Of a stretch of 64,000 nucleotides of DNA, positions 46,018-55,546 are shown piece after piece. The notes under the pieces are model-generated. The model searched no databases. It worked only from the letters and a program-made list of their open reading frames with translations, and was not told the DNA's origin. The stretch spans positions 32,345,275-32,409,274 of the forward strand of contig JALGPY010000009.1 of NCBI GenBank assembly GCA_023055425.1, read 5' to 3'. A program made the position numbers and the translations under genes. This stretch comes from Linanthus parryae. Lineage: Eukaryota; Streptophyta; Magnoliopsida; Ericales; Polemoniaceae. Each line of letters starts with the position of its first letter. The first letter of the stretch is position 1.

Positions 46018-47406
46018 TTACTCAGCCTCTGTTGTAAAATCAGCAACCGTCTCTTGCTTGGAACTCTTCCAGCTCATCGCTGCTCCATTCAGGCAAAACA
46101 CATATCCTGACTGTGATCTAAACTCATCTCTGTCGGTTTGGAAGCTTGCATCAGTGTAACCCCTTACACGCAACTCTTCCTCACCGCCAAATATCAAGAA
46201 AGCATCTTTAGTTCTTCTCAAGTACTTTAGGATGTTCTTGACTGCAATCCAGTGACTCTCACCTGGATTGGATTGGTATCTGCTTGTCATACTCAAGGCA
46301 TATGACACATCTGGTCTAGTACATAACATGGCGTACATGATAGATCCTATGACCGAGGCATAGGGAATTCTACTCATGCGTTTCCTCTCAATCTCATTGG
46401 AAGGACAACCACTCTTCGAAAGAGTGATTCCATGTGACATGGGCAAGAATCCCTTGGAATCTTGCATGTTGTACCGTTTCAACACCTTGTCAATATATGT
46501 AATTTGACTTAGGCCTAGCAGCCTCTTAGATCTATCTCTATAGATCTTTATACCGAGTATATTGGCTGCTTCCCCTAAGTCTTTCATTGAGAAACACTTA
46601 CCTAGCCAATCTTTAATAGATTGCAGCATGGGAACGTCGTTTTCAATGAGTAGTATGTCATCTACATACAAGACCAGAAAAGCTACAGAGCTCCCACTAA
46701 CCTTCTTGTAGAAACAAGACTCATCTTCGTTCCTGATGAAGCCAAACTCTTTGACTACTTCATCAAAACATTGATTCCAACTCCTAGAAGCTTGCTTCAA
46801 TCCATAAATGGATCGTTGCAGCTTACAGACTTTGTTGGCTTTCTTTGGATCCTCAAAACCCTCCGGCTGTATCATATAAACGTCCTCGAGGAGATTCCCA
46901 TAAAGGAATGTTGTTTTGAGATCCATCTGCCAAATCTCATAGTCATGGTATGCTGCAATCGCAAGTAGGATTCGGATGGATTTGGTCATAGCGACTGGTG
47001 AAAAGGTTTCATCATAGTCAATACCATGAATCTGTCTGAATCCTTTAGCCACCAATCGGCCCTTATAGGTAATCACATTACCATCCATGTCGATCTTCTT
47101 CTTGATGACCCGCTTGCACCCTATGGGCCGCGCCCCTTCGGGTGGTTCCACCAAAGTCCATACTTTGTTGGTGTACATGGATTCCATCTCGGATCTCATG
47201 GCTTCTAGCCACTTCCGAGAGTCTGGGCCCTTTATGGCATCTTCATAGGTAGTAGGCTCATCATCTATGAGCATCGTGTCACCGGAATCGGTTACGAGAA
47301 GTCCATACCTTTCGGGTTCCTGGTGCACTCTACTAGATCTACTAAGCTCTTGTGTTACCTGAACAGGTTGCTCCACAACTGCTTGTGGTTCCTGTTCATG
47401 TTCCAT
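46018..47406 (-). pseudogene. Element B RT and RNase H start (462 residues open)
   Basis: Runs from the linker MEHEQEPQ through VWTLVEPPEGARPIGC, RLVAKGFRQIHGI, DETFSPVAMTKSIRIL, MDLKTTFLYG, YGLKQASRSWN, catalytic LYVDDILL, then PYASVIGSIMYAM, SNPGESHW and the RNase H start GYTDASFQTDRDEF. It stops at TEAE. RT itself is complete and looks functional by motif; it lacks its upstream integrase and the rest of RNase H only because of stops. Confidence 0.9.
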
Positions 47407-47427
47407 AATCGGTTCAGTGATTTGTGG

Positions 47428-47931
47428 TTATTGAACCTCTTCAAGCTCTACAGTCCTCCCACTTGCTTCTTTAGAGACAAACTCTCTTTCTAGAAACACG
47501 CCGGTCCGAGCAACAAACACTTTGTTCTCAGCTGGATTGTAGAAGTAGTAACCCTTAGTTTCCTTAGGGTACCCCACAAACTTACACTTATCCGATTTTG
47601 GCCCTAGCTTGTCTGATTGTAAACGTTTTACATAGACATCGCAGCCCCAAATCTTCTTGAACGACAGTGTGGGACGCCTCCCATTCCACATCTCATATGG
47701 CGTCTTCATGACTGATTTAGATGGAACACGGTTAATGGTGAAAGCTGCACTTAATAGAGCGTGGCCCCAAAACGATAATGAAAGATCGGTTTGACACATC
47801 ATAGATCGAACCATATCCAATAGGGTTCGATTCATCCTCTCAGACACGCCATTCCATTGTGGCGTTCCCGGTGGAGTGAGTTGGGAAACGATCCCACACT
47901 CTCTAAGATAATCGTCAAACTCTTGGCTCAA
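47428..47931 (-). pseudogene. Element B integrase second half
   Basis: In frame with the upstream integrase stretch after one stop (TAG near 47930, where TAT for Tyr is expected in RGGEYLSQEF). It contains ECGIVSQLTPPGTPQWNGVSERMNRTLLDMVRSMM with the catalytic Glu, then LSFWGHALLSAAFTINRVPSK, and YEMWNGRRP. A further stop after ELEEVQ separates it from the linker at 47406. Confidence 0.85.
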
Positions 47932-48612
47932 CTATTCTCTTCCACGATCCGATCGTAGAGCCTTGATACATTTGCCAAGTTGCTTCTCTACTTCATTCTT
48001 GAATTCTTTGAACACTTCAAAGGATTCGGATTTTTCCCTCATAAGGTACACAAATCCATATCTACTGTAATCATCAGTAAATGTAATGAAGTAGACATAA
48101 CCACCCCTGACAGGCGTGGCAAATGGCCCACACACATCAGTATGTATGAGCCCCAATTGCTCACTAGTCCTCTCACCTTTCTTATTGAAAGGGGACTTTG
48201 TCATTTTTCCCAATAAACAAGCCTCACACGTCTCATATGATTCAAAATCAAATGAGTCTAGTAATCCATCCTTATGGAGTCTAGATACACGTCTCTCGTT
48301 TATGTGGCCTAAACGACAGTGCCATAAATAAGCAGGATTCAAATCATTTATTTTAATCCGCTTGGTGTTAATGTTGTAGACATGATTGCTTAGATCAAGG
48401 ACATACAGTCCATTAAATAATTGCGCACTAAAATAGTGAATATTATTCAAATAAAAGGAACAACAATTGTTCTTTATTGAAATAATAAAACCATCCTTGT
48501 CCAAACAAGAAATAGAAATAATGTTTCTGCTCATAGCAGGCACAAAATAGCAATTATTTAATTCTAACACTAATTCTGAAGGCAGAGATAGCTCGCACAC
48601 GCCTATGGCCAA
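47932..48612 (-). pseudogene. Element B pre-integrase and integrase first half
   Basis: 226 residues: protease C-terminal part (VPAMSRNIISISCLDKDGF), pre-integrase (YLWHCRLGHINERRVSRLHKDG, CEACLLGKMTKSPF as HHCC), then IHTDVCGPF (first catalytic Asp), YFITFTDDYSRYGFVYLM and ALRSDRG (second catalytic Asp) just before the stop. Confidence 0.87.
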
Positions 48613-48869
48613 CGCAGCAACTTTTGCTCCATTCCCAACGCGCAGACTACCTCTCCTTTAGCCAATTTTCTACTTCTCTTTAGATCCTGCACATTTCGAC
48701 AAATGTGAGATCCACATCCAGTATCTAATACCCATGATGTAGAGACAGTTAAATTGACATCTACAACAAAAATACATGGTGGTGGTGGAATCACAATTCC
48801 AAGCCTCTTGTCCTCAGATATTTTGGGCAGTTCCTCCTCCAGTGTCCAGGCTGACTGCGGTAGTGACAT
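48603..48869 (-). pseudogene. Element B protease segment
   Basis: 88 residues in a third frame. It carries IPPPPCIFVVDVNLTVS and the catalytic SWVLDTGCGSHI. One-base deletions separate it from gag (near 48815) and from the integrase frame (near 48645); both are visible by alignment with element A, which has one more base at each place. Confidence 0.85.
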
Positions 48870-49627
48870 TCACCTTTAGTCACACCTTTGGCAATGCCAC
48901 CAACAGGCTTAAGGGCGGGTTCCTTGGACTTGGCAACTGACTTGCCTTTTCCCTTGGAGGATGAGGCAAACCTTTTGCCCTTTCCTTTCTGCACCATCAT
49001 AATGGCCTTACCCTTACCCTTGTTGATTCTCTGTTCAGCTGTCCTCAACATATTGAGTAAATCTGGCAGTGGTTTCACGATCTCGTTCATGTTATAGTTC
49101 ATGGTGAACTGTCCATAACTCTCGGGCAACGATTGCAACACGAGATCGGTTGCAAACTCTTGGCCGACCAGGAACCCCAGTCGGGCGAGATTCTCAAAGT
49201 ACCCGATCATACGGAGTACATGGGGTCCCACCGGGTTCCCTTCTGCCAGATGACACTTGAACAGTGCCTTAGAGACCTCATACCTTTCTACCCTTGCCTG
49301 CTCTTGGAAGAGCTGCTTCAAATGTTCGATCATATCGACAGCATTCATGTTTTCGTGTTGCTTCTGAAGCTCAGAAGTCATGGTGCATAGCATAAGGCAG
49401 GCCGCATCATTAGCGTCATCAACACACTTTTGATACGCCTTTAGGGCAGCAGGTGTTTGGTTCTCTGGACCTTCTGGAACATGCTCCTCTATTGCGTACA
49501 GTTTCTTCTCTTGCTTGAGAACAATTCTCAAGTTTCTGTACCAATCAAGAAAGTTGGTTCCAGAGAGCTTGTCCTTCTCAAGGACAGATCGTAGGGAATG
49601 TTGTGTACTCGATGAGTTGTTTGCCAT
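48791..49627 (-). pseudogene. Element B gag
   Basis: 279 residues from MANNSSSTQHSLRSVLEKDK, with start chosen at 49627 to match element A. Gag core NFLDWYRNLRIVLKQEKKLY, IEHLKQLFQEQARVERYEVSKALF, LPDLLNMLRTAEQ, then basic KGKGKRFASSSKGKGK and a zinc knuckle CHYRSQPGHWRRNC with its second Cys changed to Arg. The frame shifts right after CPKY, so the native gag-protease fusion is lost. Confidence 0.87.
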
Positions 49628-49639
49628 TTGGAATTCTAC

Positions 49640-51285
49640 AAAAGGAAAATACGCAAGTTTTAGTATTTGTGAATTTTTGACTATATTCAATAATGGCTAG
49701 TTTATCAAATATAGCTCCCACTATTTTTATACGGATTAATAACCCTCAAGATATTAATGCGGAAAATATCCTTATATTTTCTAGTGGGCCAAGATTCAGG
49801 TTTCATCTCCTTATGAGCTTGCTTGGGCAAGTCACCCATAATTTGACTACTTTAGGTAGGAACAATTTGCATCCCTTATGCAACTCTTGGTTCAATAGGG
49901 CAAATAACTCCTTATTTATCCATCCATATGGATAATCCCAATTGATTGCCTCTAGGTTTCTTAATCATATTAATAGCCTAGTTGTGTTCAACCTCTTATT
50001 TAAACAATTCCACATTACTAGCTTGTGTCATCGCATTCCATCATTATAAACCAAGTCGCCATGCTTTGGCACGCACGAACTTGATAAATAATGATGATAA
50101 TGAGTGTTTAAATAACGAGAAGGCAAGAACACAATATTTGAATTTTGAGGGATTTTAAATTAAATTTTTAATTGTTTTGTTGATCAAAATCAACTTATCT
50201 ATCTATTTGAGTTTGGGCACAACTCCAAATAATAGATCCAGGTTGTCTAATTATCTTATTGTCCTAATTGCATGCATCATCCATACACCAACCACAAAAT
50301 AATAATACAATAAAGTAAACAACCACGAAACAAAAATTAAACGTGATGTGGATATGGCCTTTTCTAGACTAAGATAATTCCAAGCGAATGGAATTATCTA
50401 TGAACCCTAAAAGCAAACACATCTCCATGCGTCTTGATCTTTTGGTCCATCCTTCATAGTCATGTGGAATGCTCCATGCTCCATTCTTTGTGGCTCCTTT
50501 TGGCTTTGGGCTTCTTTTCTTCAATTTTGGCTAACAATCTACTTTATCTAGCACTAGCTAACTTCTATACTAAATAAAATAAATCTCACAAGTTGAGAAA
50601 AAAATGACAAGCAGGCCATAAAACTCTAATTAATTATTACAATTAATTGATCAGCTCGCAGGCCGTAAAACCAAACCACAAAAATAAACATCCACATCAA
50701 ACCACATCCTAAGGCCATATCCAATCACCATGCGATTTGCACATAAACAGTTAAAATCCAATTTTAACGCGCTTGGTCAATTTTAATTGATTTTAGGATT
50801 TTTAGGGTTAAACGATCTATGGGCCCAACAATGTAATTGCCCGGGCCCAAAAATAAACCGCAAGGCCCTAGGGCCGGCCCGGCACCTAGCCCACGCGGCT
50901 AGGCCGCGGGCTAGGGCCGCCCGGCCCCTAGGGCGGCCAAGACTTGGGCGGCAAACAAGAGGGGCGGTCCCCTTAGGGGGGCCGAACCTCTATAGGGAGT
51001 TGTTTCCAAAACAACTCTCTTGCTTGGTGCCCAAGTTAGGTTGTTTCCTTGTTTTGGAAGAACTCCTTCTTCCCCAAGGATGCCCAAACCCTAGATCTAA
51101 GATCCCAAAATTTCTCAAACTCACTAATTCATGCATCCAATGCAAAAATTAGATCTTTTTATGATAGATTATTGACAAATTGCATCCCATGCTTGATTTG
51201 TCTTGTTTTACGCGATAAACAATCAATTTAAGGTGTAAAACAACTAAAACGTAACACATAAACCACGTTTATTCTCTACGACCTG
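49640..51285 (-). other. Element B leader (untranslated, structured)
   Basis: 1.65 kb without a credible ORF, aligned with the leader of A. It carries a GC-rich hairpin cluster (50860-50945) and the stem-loop GAGTTGTTT-CCA-AAACAACTC (50997-51017). Confidence 0.6.
50886..50914. other. GC-rich hairpin in leader B
   Basis: CTAGCCC (50886-50892) pairs with GGGCTAG (50908-50914); inside, GCGGC-TAG-GCCGC forms a second stem. The palindrome GGCCCTAGGGCC lies just before it (50863-50874). Confidence 0.6.
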
Positions 51286-51299
51286 TGGCTCTGATACCA
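51286..51299 (-). promoter_or_regulatory. Primer binding site of B (tRNA-Met type)
   Basis: Plus strand TGGCTCTGATACCA, one base from the 5' LTR, identical to that of A. Confidence 0.92.
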
Positions 51300-51300
51300 C

Positions 51301-52725
51301 TGTAGGGTTTTGATTCATGGATGCGCAACGGAAACAATAATTAACCATGCAAAACCCTCCAAGGATCACAAGTCAAGAGACATAACGATGGTAAAGGAAG
51401 AAATCAATAACACACCTTAGGGTTCTCCTTTGATGACTTCAAACGCGAATTGTGTCACGTTCTCTATAGTTGATCAACGCCTAGAGTTGATTTCTAGATC
51501 TCCCACTCCTTGGTGCTAGCCCAGAAAGAGGAAGAGGAAGAAGAATCACGCAAAAGGAGACCAAACCAAGGAGGTTCGGCCTCCTTGGGGCCGACGGGGA
51601 CGGGCCGCGGCGAGGGAGGGGCGGTCGGCTCCTTCCTTGCTTGTTGCTCTCTCCTTTTTGTTCTCTCCCACTCTAGTTATGATCAATTATGAGAATAATT
51701 TGTGGGAAGGAAGGAAGGAAGGTCCTTTATATATTCCAACAACTCCTTGCCAACTACCTAAAGGACTTATTCTAGTCCTACTAGAATTCAATTTAGTCCC
51801 TTCACTGCAAATTAGTCCCTACTAAGTTTGCATGGTTTTGCAAAGTGATCCTTCTAATTAATTAATCCAATTAATTAATTCCCAAATTTAGTTCAACTCT
51901 ATATAGCGTGTGACCCCATAGGTTCTATCTAGTTGGTAGCAAAAATTTGCTAATATGGAGCGGTTTCTAGCAAAACATCCATTCTAGCCAACTAATAGAA
52001 TAGTCATCTTGACAACCTTTGTACAAGTAATTGTCTCATCCCTTTGTCTCTATATCAGGATTGGACACGAGACATACAAGTCACACTCGTATATCCAATC
52101 CATAGTTTCTCGATCCATGGGAATAGCCTTATTCGTGCAAATAACATTAATATCCCATATTGATTTATTTGAGTCTGGCCAGACATTCTATAAGCACTAT
52201 CCCTCGAGTGGCCTAGGATATTTGCTCCCGCTATGTGGGAGGGACAAATTCTATCTACGTCCACTACGATCTCTAAGCTTGCTTCTTATTGTATCCAATA
52301 CACGCCTTTATAACTACCCAGTTACGGTGTAGCGTTTAACGCTACTAAAATCACAATAATCCACAACTAGAATATCTAGTGACTTCAAGTCTAAGGATGA
52401 CAATACCATTGCACCGCGAGAAGCGCTTTTGACTCAACATAACGTGTATGTAGCCTTCTCGGAGATGGGTCAATCCAGTGCGCCATTACCCCTAATGCAC
52501 ACCTATGTGTTAGATCATGATATCTCCATATCAATCCAACCCATACTAGTCTATAGATGATTGTCCCATTAATCATTATACTGGACTAGGGATATTTAAG
52601 ATAAACAACAGAATTGTAAATCTAAGGACTTCATTATATTAAATATCCAATAAATAATAAATGAATTTCTAGCCACAGATAAATTCATACTAAACTAGAT
52701 TGCCTCTAGGGCATCTATTGCAACA
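51301..52725 (-). repeat. 5' LTR of element B
   Basis: 1425 bp, TGTAGGG...TGCAACA on the plus strand, followed by the CTGAA duplication. TATA-like CTTTATATAT near 51724-51733 (element strand ATATATAAAG). Confidence 0.92.
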
Positions 52726-53550
52726 CTGAAAAGGGATAAACTAGGAAATTAGTAAGAATGGATTTAATTAGAGTGGCTCTCCCAAATTTATTAAGGAGCA
52801 AACATTTCCAAGAGGCACATCTGTTTCTAATTTTCTCAATTATAATTTCTTCATTTTAATTTTTTGATTTTGTGAAGGTTGGTGCAAAGAAGAAACCCAA
52901 ATAAAATCCTAGCTGGTTTGTGTACTTGACTCTAAGGTTGCTAATAAAGTTATGAATATCCCTTTGATTACAGTTTGGAGAAAAGGTGATTGAGGATTTG
53001 GAAAAATTAATGACTTGGCCAGATTGATTTCCAAATCTGTTAAGGATATCCAAGATAACAAGATCCGTATTTGGTTTTAATTTAAAGAAAAGAATGCTAT
53101 CATCTGCAAACTGCATGTGTGAAACTGACGGTCCTCTATTGCTGGAAGGAACACCATCAATAAGACCCCTACTGCAAGCATAGTTTATTGATTTTGAAAA
53201 AGCCTCGGCACATAAAATAAATATAAACGGGAAAGAGGGTAGCTTAATTAAACGCCATCAATAAGACCTTGTCTAATTCCCCTACAAGATTTAAAATGTT
53301 TTGATTTGACACATTTATGATAATAGAGTAGGAAACTGTAGATAAACATTGCATAATTAAACGCACAAAGTGGGAAGGAAAGTGAAACTGATGGAGGGTA
53401 GCTTCTATGAAGTCCCACCTAAGCCTATCAAAAGCTTTTGAAATGTCAAGCTTAAGAGCACCGTATTTAGGTAAGTTAGGATCAGAGACTTTAGAGATGA
53501 AGTGCATAATGTCTTGAGCTAAAAGAATGTTATGCTGGATTCGTTTCATT
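52726..53550 (-). pseudogene. 5'-truncated LINE, RT N-terminal portion
   Basis: 53244-53549: KRIQHNILLAQDIMHFI, LKLDISKAFDRLRWDF (first catalytic Asp), CLSTVSYSIIIN. After frame loss, 52856-53116 has MQFADDSILFF (the FADD catalytic box) and GQVINFSKSSITFSP. It continues leftward across element B at 44270. Everything upstream of RT (endonuclease, ORF1) is missing, as expected for incomplete reverse transcription. Confidence 0.82.
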
Positions 53551-53797
53551 TTTTTCTTTTTCGTTCTTTTTCCTTTTTCTTGTATGTCATATTAATTGTA
53601 ATTATCTTTGCATTTGCCAATTTCTAAACAGTTAAGGGTATGATAGACATTTTAGTACCAAGTTTCAACGGATTCCATCAGTTTAACGGAATCACACAAA
53701 AACCAAACCACGACGGGGCACTTTGCAACATTTAGAATCCCATGGGGTTTTTTTGCACAAACCCCTAACCACAGGGGGGTAAAATGAAATTAATACC

Positions 53798-53908
53798 TTA
53801 TTTTTATTTTTATTTTTTGAGAAATTATTTAGTCGTCAACCGGGCTTGAACAAGAGATCTCGTGCAGGGGCTTCAACGCTCTACCACTTGAGCTACGACC
53901 CTTGTTGC
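53798..53908 (-). mobile_element. Short tRNA-derived SINE
   Basis: On the minus strand a tRNA-like head has A-box TAGCTCAAGTGG (53884-53895) and B-box-like TGTTCAAGCCC (53842-53852), followed by an A-rich tail (AAAAATAAAAATAAAAATAA, 53798-53820). Flanks AATTAATACC (53788) and AATTAACCC (53909) may be its imperfect duplication. It sits in the right terminus of the MITE. It could also be a bare tRNA pseudogene. Confidence 0.5.
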
Positions 53909-53926
53909 AATTAACCCTTTATTTTA

Positions 53927-54115
53927 AACCAGTTTATTCACTTAAAATTAATTTTAGGTAATACTGAACCGTCTCAAAGCACATTCGTCTCTATAATGGG
54001 GGAGCAAAAACTTTCAGTTTATTGGCAGTGTTACACTTTTGTCACCTGAATTCAATATAATTTCATTTTGCCGCTCTTGGCATATATAGCAATTTTTTAA
54101 TCCCTTAAATTGTTG
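53927..54115. other. Short unassigned spacer
   Basis: About 190 bp between the two MITEs. I see nothing recognisable. Confidence 0.4.
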
Positions 54116-54123
54116 GTGGAGAT

Positions 54124-54802
54124 TAGGGGTGCAACTTGGACGTGCTGAACACGACCAACCGGAACTCAACCCGGACTAAAGTCGGGCTGGGGCACATGTT
54201 TTCAGTAATTTGGACAGGTTCGGGCAGAAATTCTCATCCCGAATTGCAATTAGGGTCGGGCTTGGGTACATATATTAAACAATGGGTTAGCCCGAATTGC
54301 CCGATTTGTATATACATTACCTATAAATGTTATATTTTGAGAGTAATATATATCATATTTATCAAGAATCTATATTTTTTTTTTCTTTTTAATAATTAGT
54401 GATATTTTTTAATTATGCTTTTTTCTTGACTTACAGATATTTTTTCATAAAATATTTAGTATTCTCTTATATAAGTTGATAATCTTATAATCCACTCTAA
54501 CAATGTATAGTTATTATGTTTTAGTCTTAAATAAAAAAGGTGAAGTGTCTACATTCGGAATCTATTTATATATGTAAGTTATTAACTTGACTTTAAGAGG
54601 ACAGTTTTAATTGAGTTGAATGTGATAATTATATTAATTTATTTAGTTTAAGGGCTAACCCAAATTCAGCCCGAACCCGAATTGGTTTGTTTGAATTGGG
54701 CTTGGACCGGATAGCGATGGTCCTAATCCAGGCGGGGTTGGGCTTGGGCTTGGGCTTGGACAAGTGTGTCAACCCGCCCAGCCCATCCGAGTTGCAGTCC
54801 TA
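54124..54802. mobile_element. hAT-type MITE
   Basis: 679 bp with inverted ends TAGGGGTGCAACTTGG (left) and TAGGACTGCAACTCGG (right, reverse complement), flanked by the exact 8-bp duplication GTGGAGAT (54116-54123 and 54803-54810). Sub-terminal parts are rich in GGGCTTGG/CCCGAACCC. No transposase. It lies about 0.4 kb upstream of the WAT1-related gene, so it may affect the promoter context. Confidence 0.85.
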
Positions 54803-54810
54803 GTGGAGAT

Positions 54811-55191
54811 TGATTTTGTATGGAAGGCTGAGCATCTAAAATGTGGGGAATCGAACAAATTAAGTGGAAAGTTGAAGTTTTACTTTTTCGTGTTCAACTA
54901 GGCTTCTCCCTGAACTATCTATAAACTTCGTTATATGTCCTTGTCAAATGAGAAATTGGTGCCATTTCATTTAGTTAAGAGTCAAATTATTGCTGATAGT
55001 GTAGGAGGTGGGACGAGCCTTTCAATATCGTCCTCCCCTGTTCTGAAATTTCCATTGCCTAACGCGTAATTTACTCCATCGTGTTGTGATGTGGGACCTC
55101 TTTTTTAATTACTATTGTTGTGTAGATGTGCTGGCGATGACTGTGCAATTGGCGGTTCATATTGGAATTTTCCTAAATATAGTTTGTCAGG
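54811..55191. other. Upstream region of the WAT1-related gene
   Basis: No ORF of interest. It leads into the promoter repeat and TATA box. Confidence 0.5.
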
Positions 55192-55255
55192 GCTATCATG
55201 TGACCTGTGGAAAAGGGGTCTGTGCTATCATGTGACCCGTGGAGAAGGGGTCTGT
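55192..55255 (+). promoter_or_regulatory. Tandem 32-bp promoter repeat
   Basis: Two copies of a 32-bp unit (55192-55223 and 55224-55255) starting GCTATCATGTGACC, differing at two positions. Each contains CATGTG, an E-box type that plant bHLH factors can bind. It ends about 13 bp before the TATA box. Confidence 0.8.
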
Positions 55256-55268
55256 GTTGCCTACTGCT

Positions 55269-55276
55269 TATATAAA
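55269..55276 (+). promoter_or_regulatory. TATA box of the WAT1-related gene
   Basis: TATATAAA. Transcription would start about 25-35 bp downstream, near 55300, which favours the ATG at 55318 over the one at 55276 that overlaps this box. Confidence 0.6.
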
Positions 55277-55317
55277 TGTCGAAGATGATAGAAACAGAAT
55301 TGAACTTAACCACAGCA

Positions 55318-55494
55318 ATGGTTCAGTTTGATGATTACTTGCCTGTAATGGTTATGGTGGGTTTGCAGTTCATAAACGCAGGTGTTAATCTATCAACAAG
55401 AGCTGCTCTTGTGGATGGAATGAGCCCAAGGGTGTATGTTGTCTACAGGCAAGCCATAGCCACTTTGGTCATTGCTCCTATGGCCTTCTTAACG

Positions 55495-55546
<52 letters not shown>

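Larger units (their letters stand above)
44271..52725 (-). mobile_element. Complete Angela-type Ty1/copia retrotransposon B (young, nearly intact)
   Basis: 8.45 kb with exact target duplication CTGAA (44266-44270 and 52726-52730). LTRs 44271-45667 (1397 bp) and 51301-52725 (1425 bp) differ by few substitutions; the 28-bp length difference is one deletion in the left LTR. Primer site 51286-51299, polypurine tract at 45668 (plus strand GTCTCCCCCTTG). The polyprotein is interrupted only by two single-base shifts and about three stops. It inserted into the truncated LINE. Confidence 0.93.
42247..53917. mobile_element. Mutator-like MITE split by later insertions
   Basis: Left terminus CGGTTAATTGCATTTTACCC (42247 onward) continues through GGTTAAGAATTTGTGCGAAAAACC and CGTGGTTTGGTCTTTGTG. 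The right side (53674-53797) carries the reverse complement: TTTTACCCCCCTGTGGTTAG, GTTTGTGCAAAAAAACCCC, CGTGGTTTGGTTTTTGTG. Possible 9-bp AT-rich duplication TTTATTTAT (42238-42246) and TTTATTTTA (53918-53926), 7 of 9 matching. The uninterrupted element would be only about 0.5 kb. Assignment to Mutator-like elements rests on the terminal motif and duplication length and is moderate. Confidence 0.6.

Noticed and set aside
42500..53550. Target-site duplication for the truncated LINE
   Set aside because: Flanks next to the poly(A) and at the truncated 5' end do not share a convincing repeat, so none is claimed.
53842..53902. Functional tRNA gene
   Set aside because: A-box and B-box are recognisable but no clean acceptor stem or anticodon arm could be folded, and an A-rich tail follows. 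SINE or pseudogene is the better reading.
54124..54399. 87-residue plus-strand ORF near 54136-54399
   Set aside because: Lies inside the hAT-type MITE and crosses its terminus; no conserved features.
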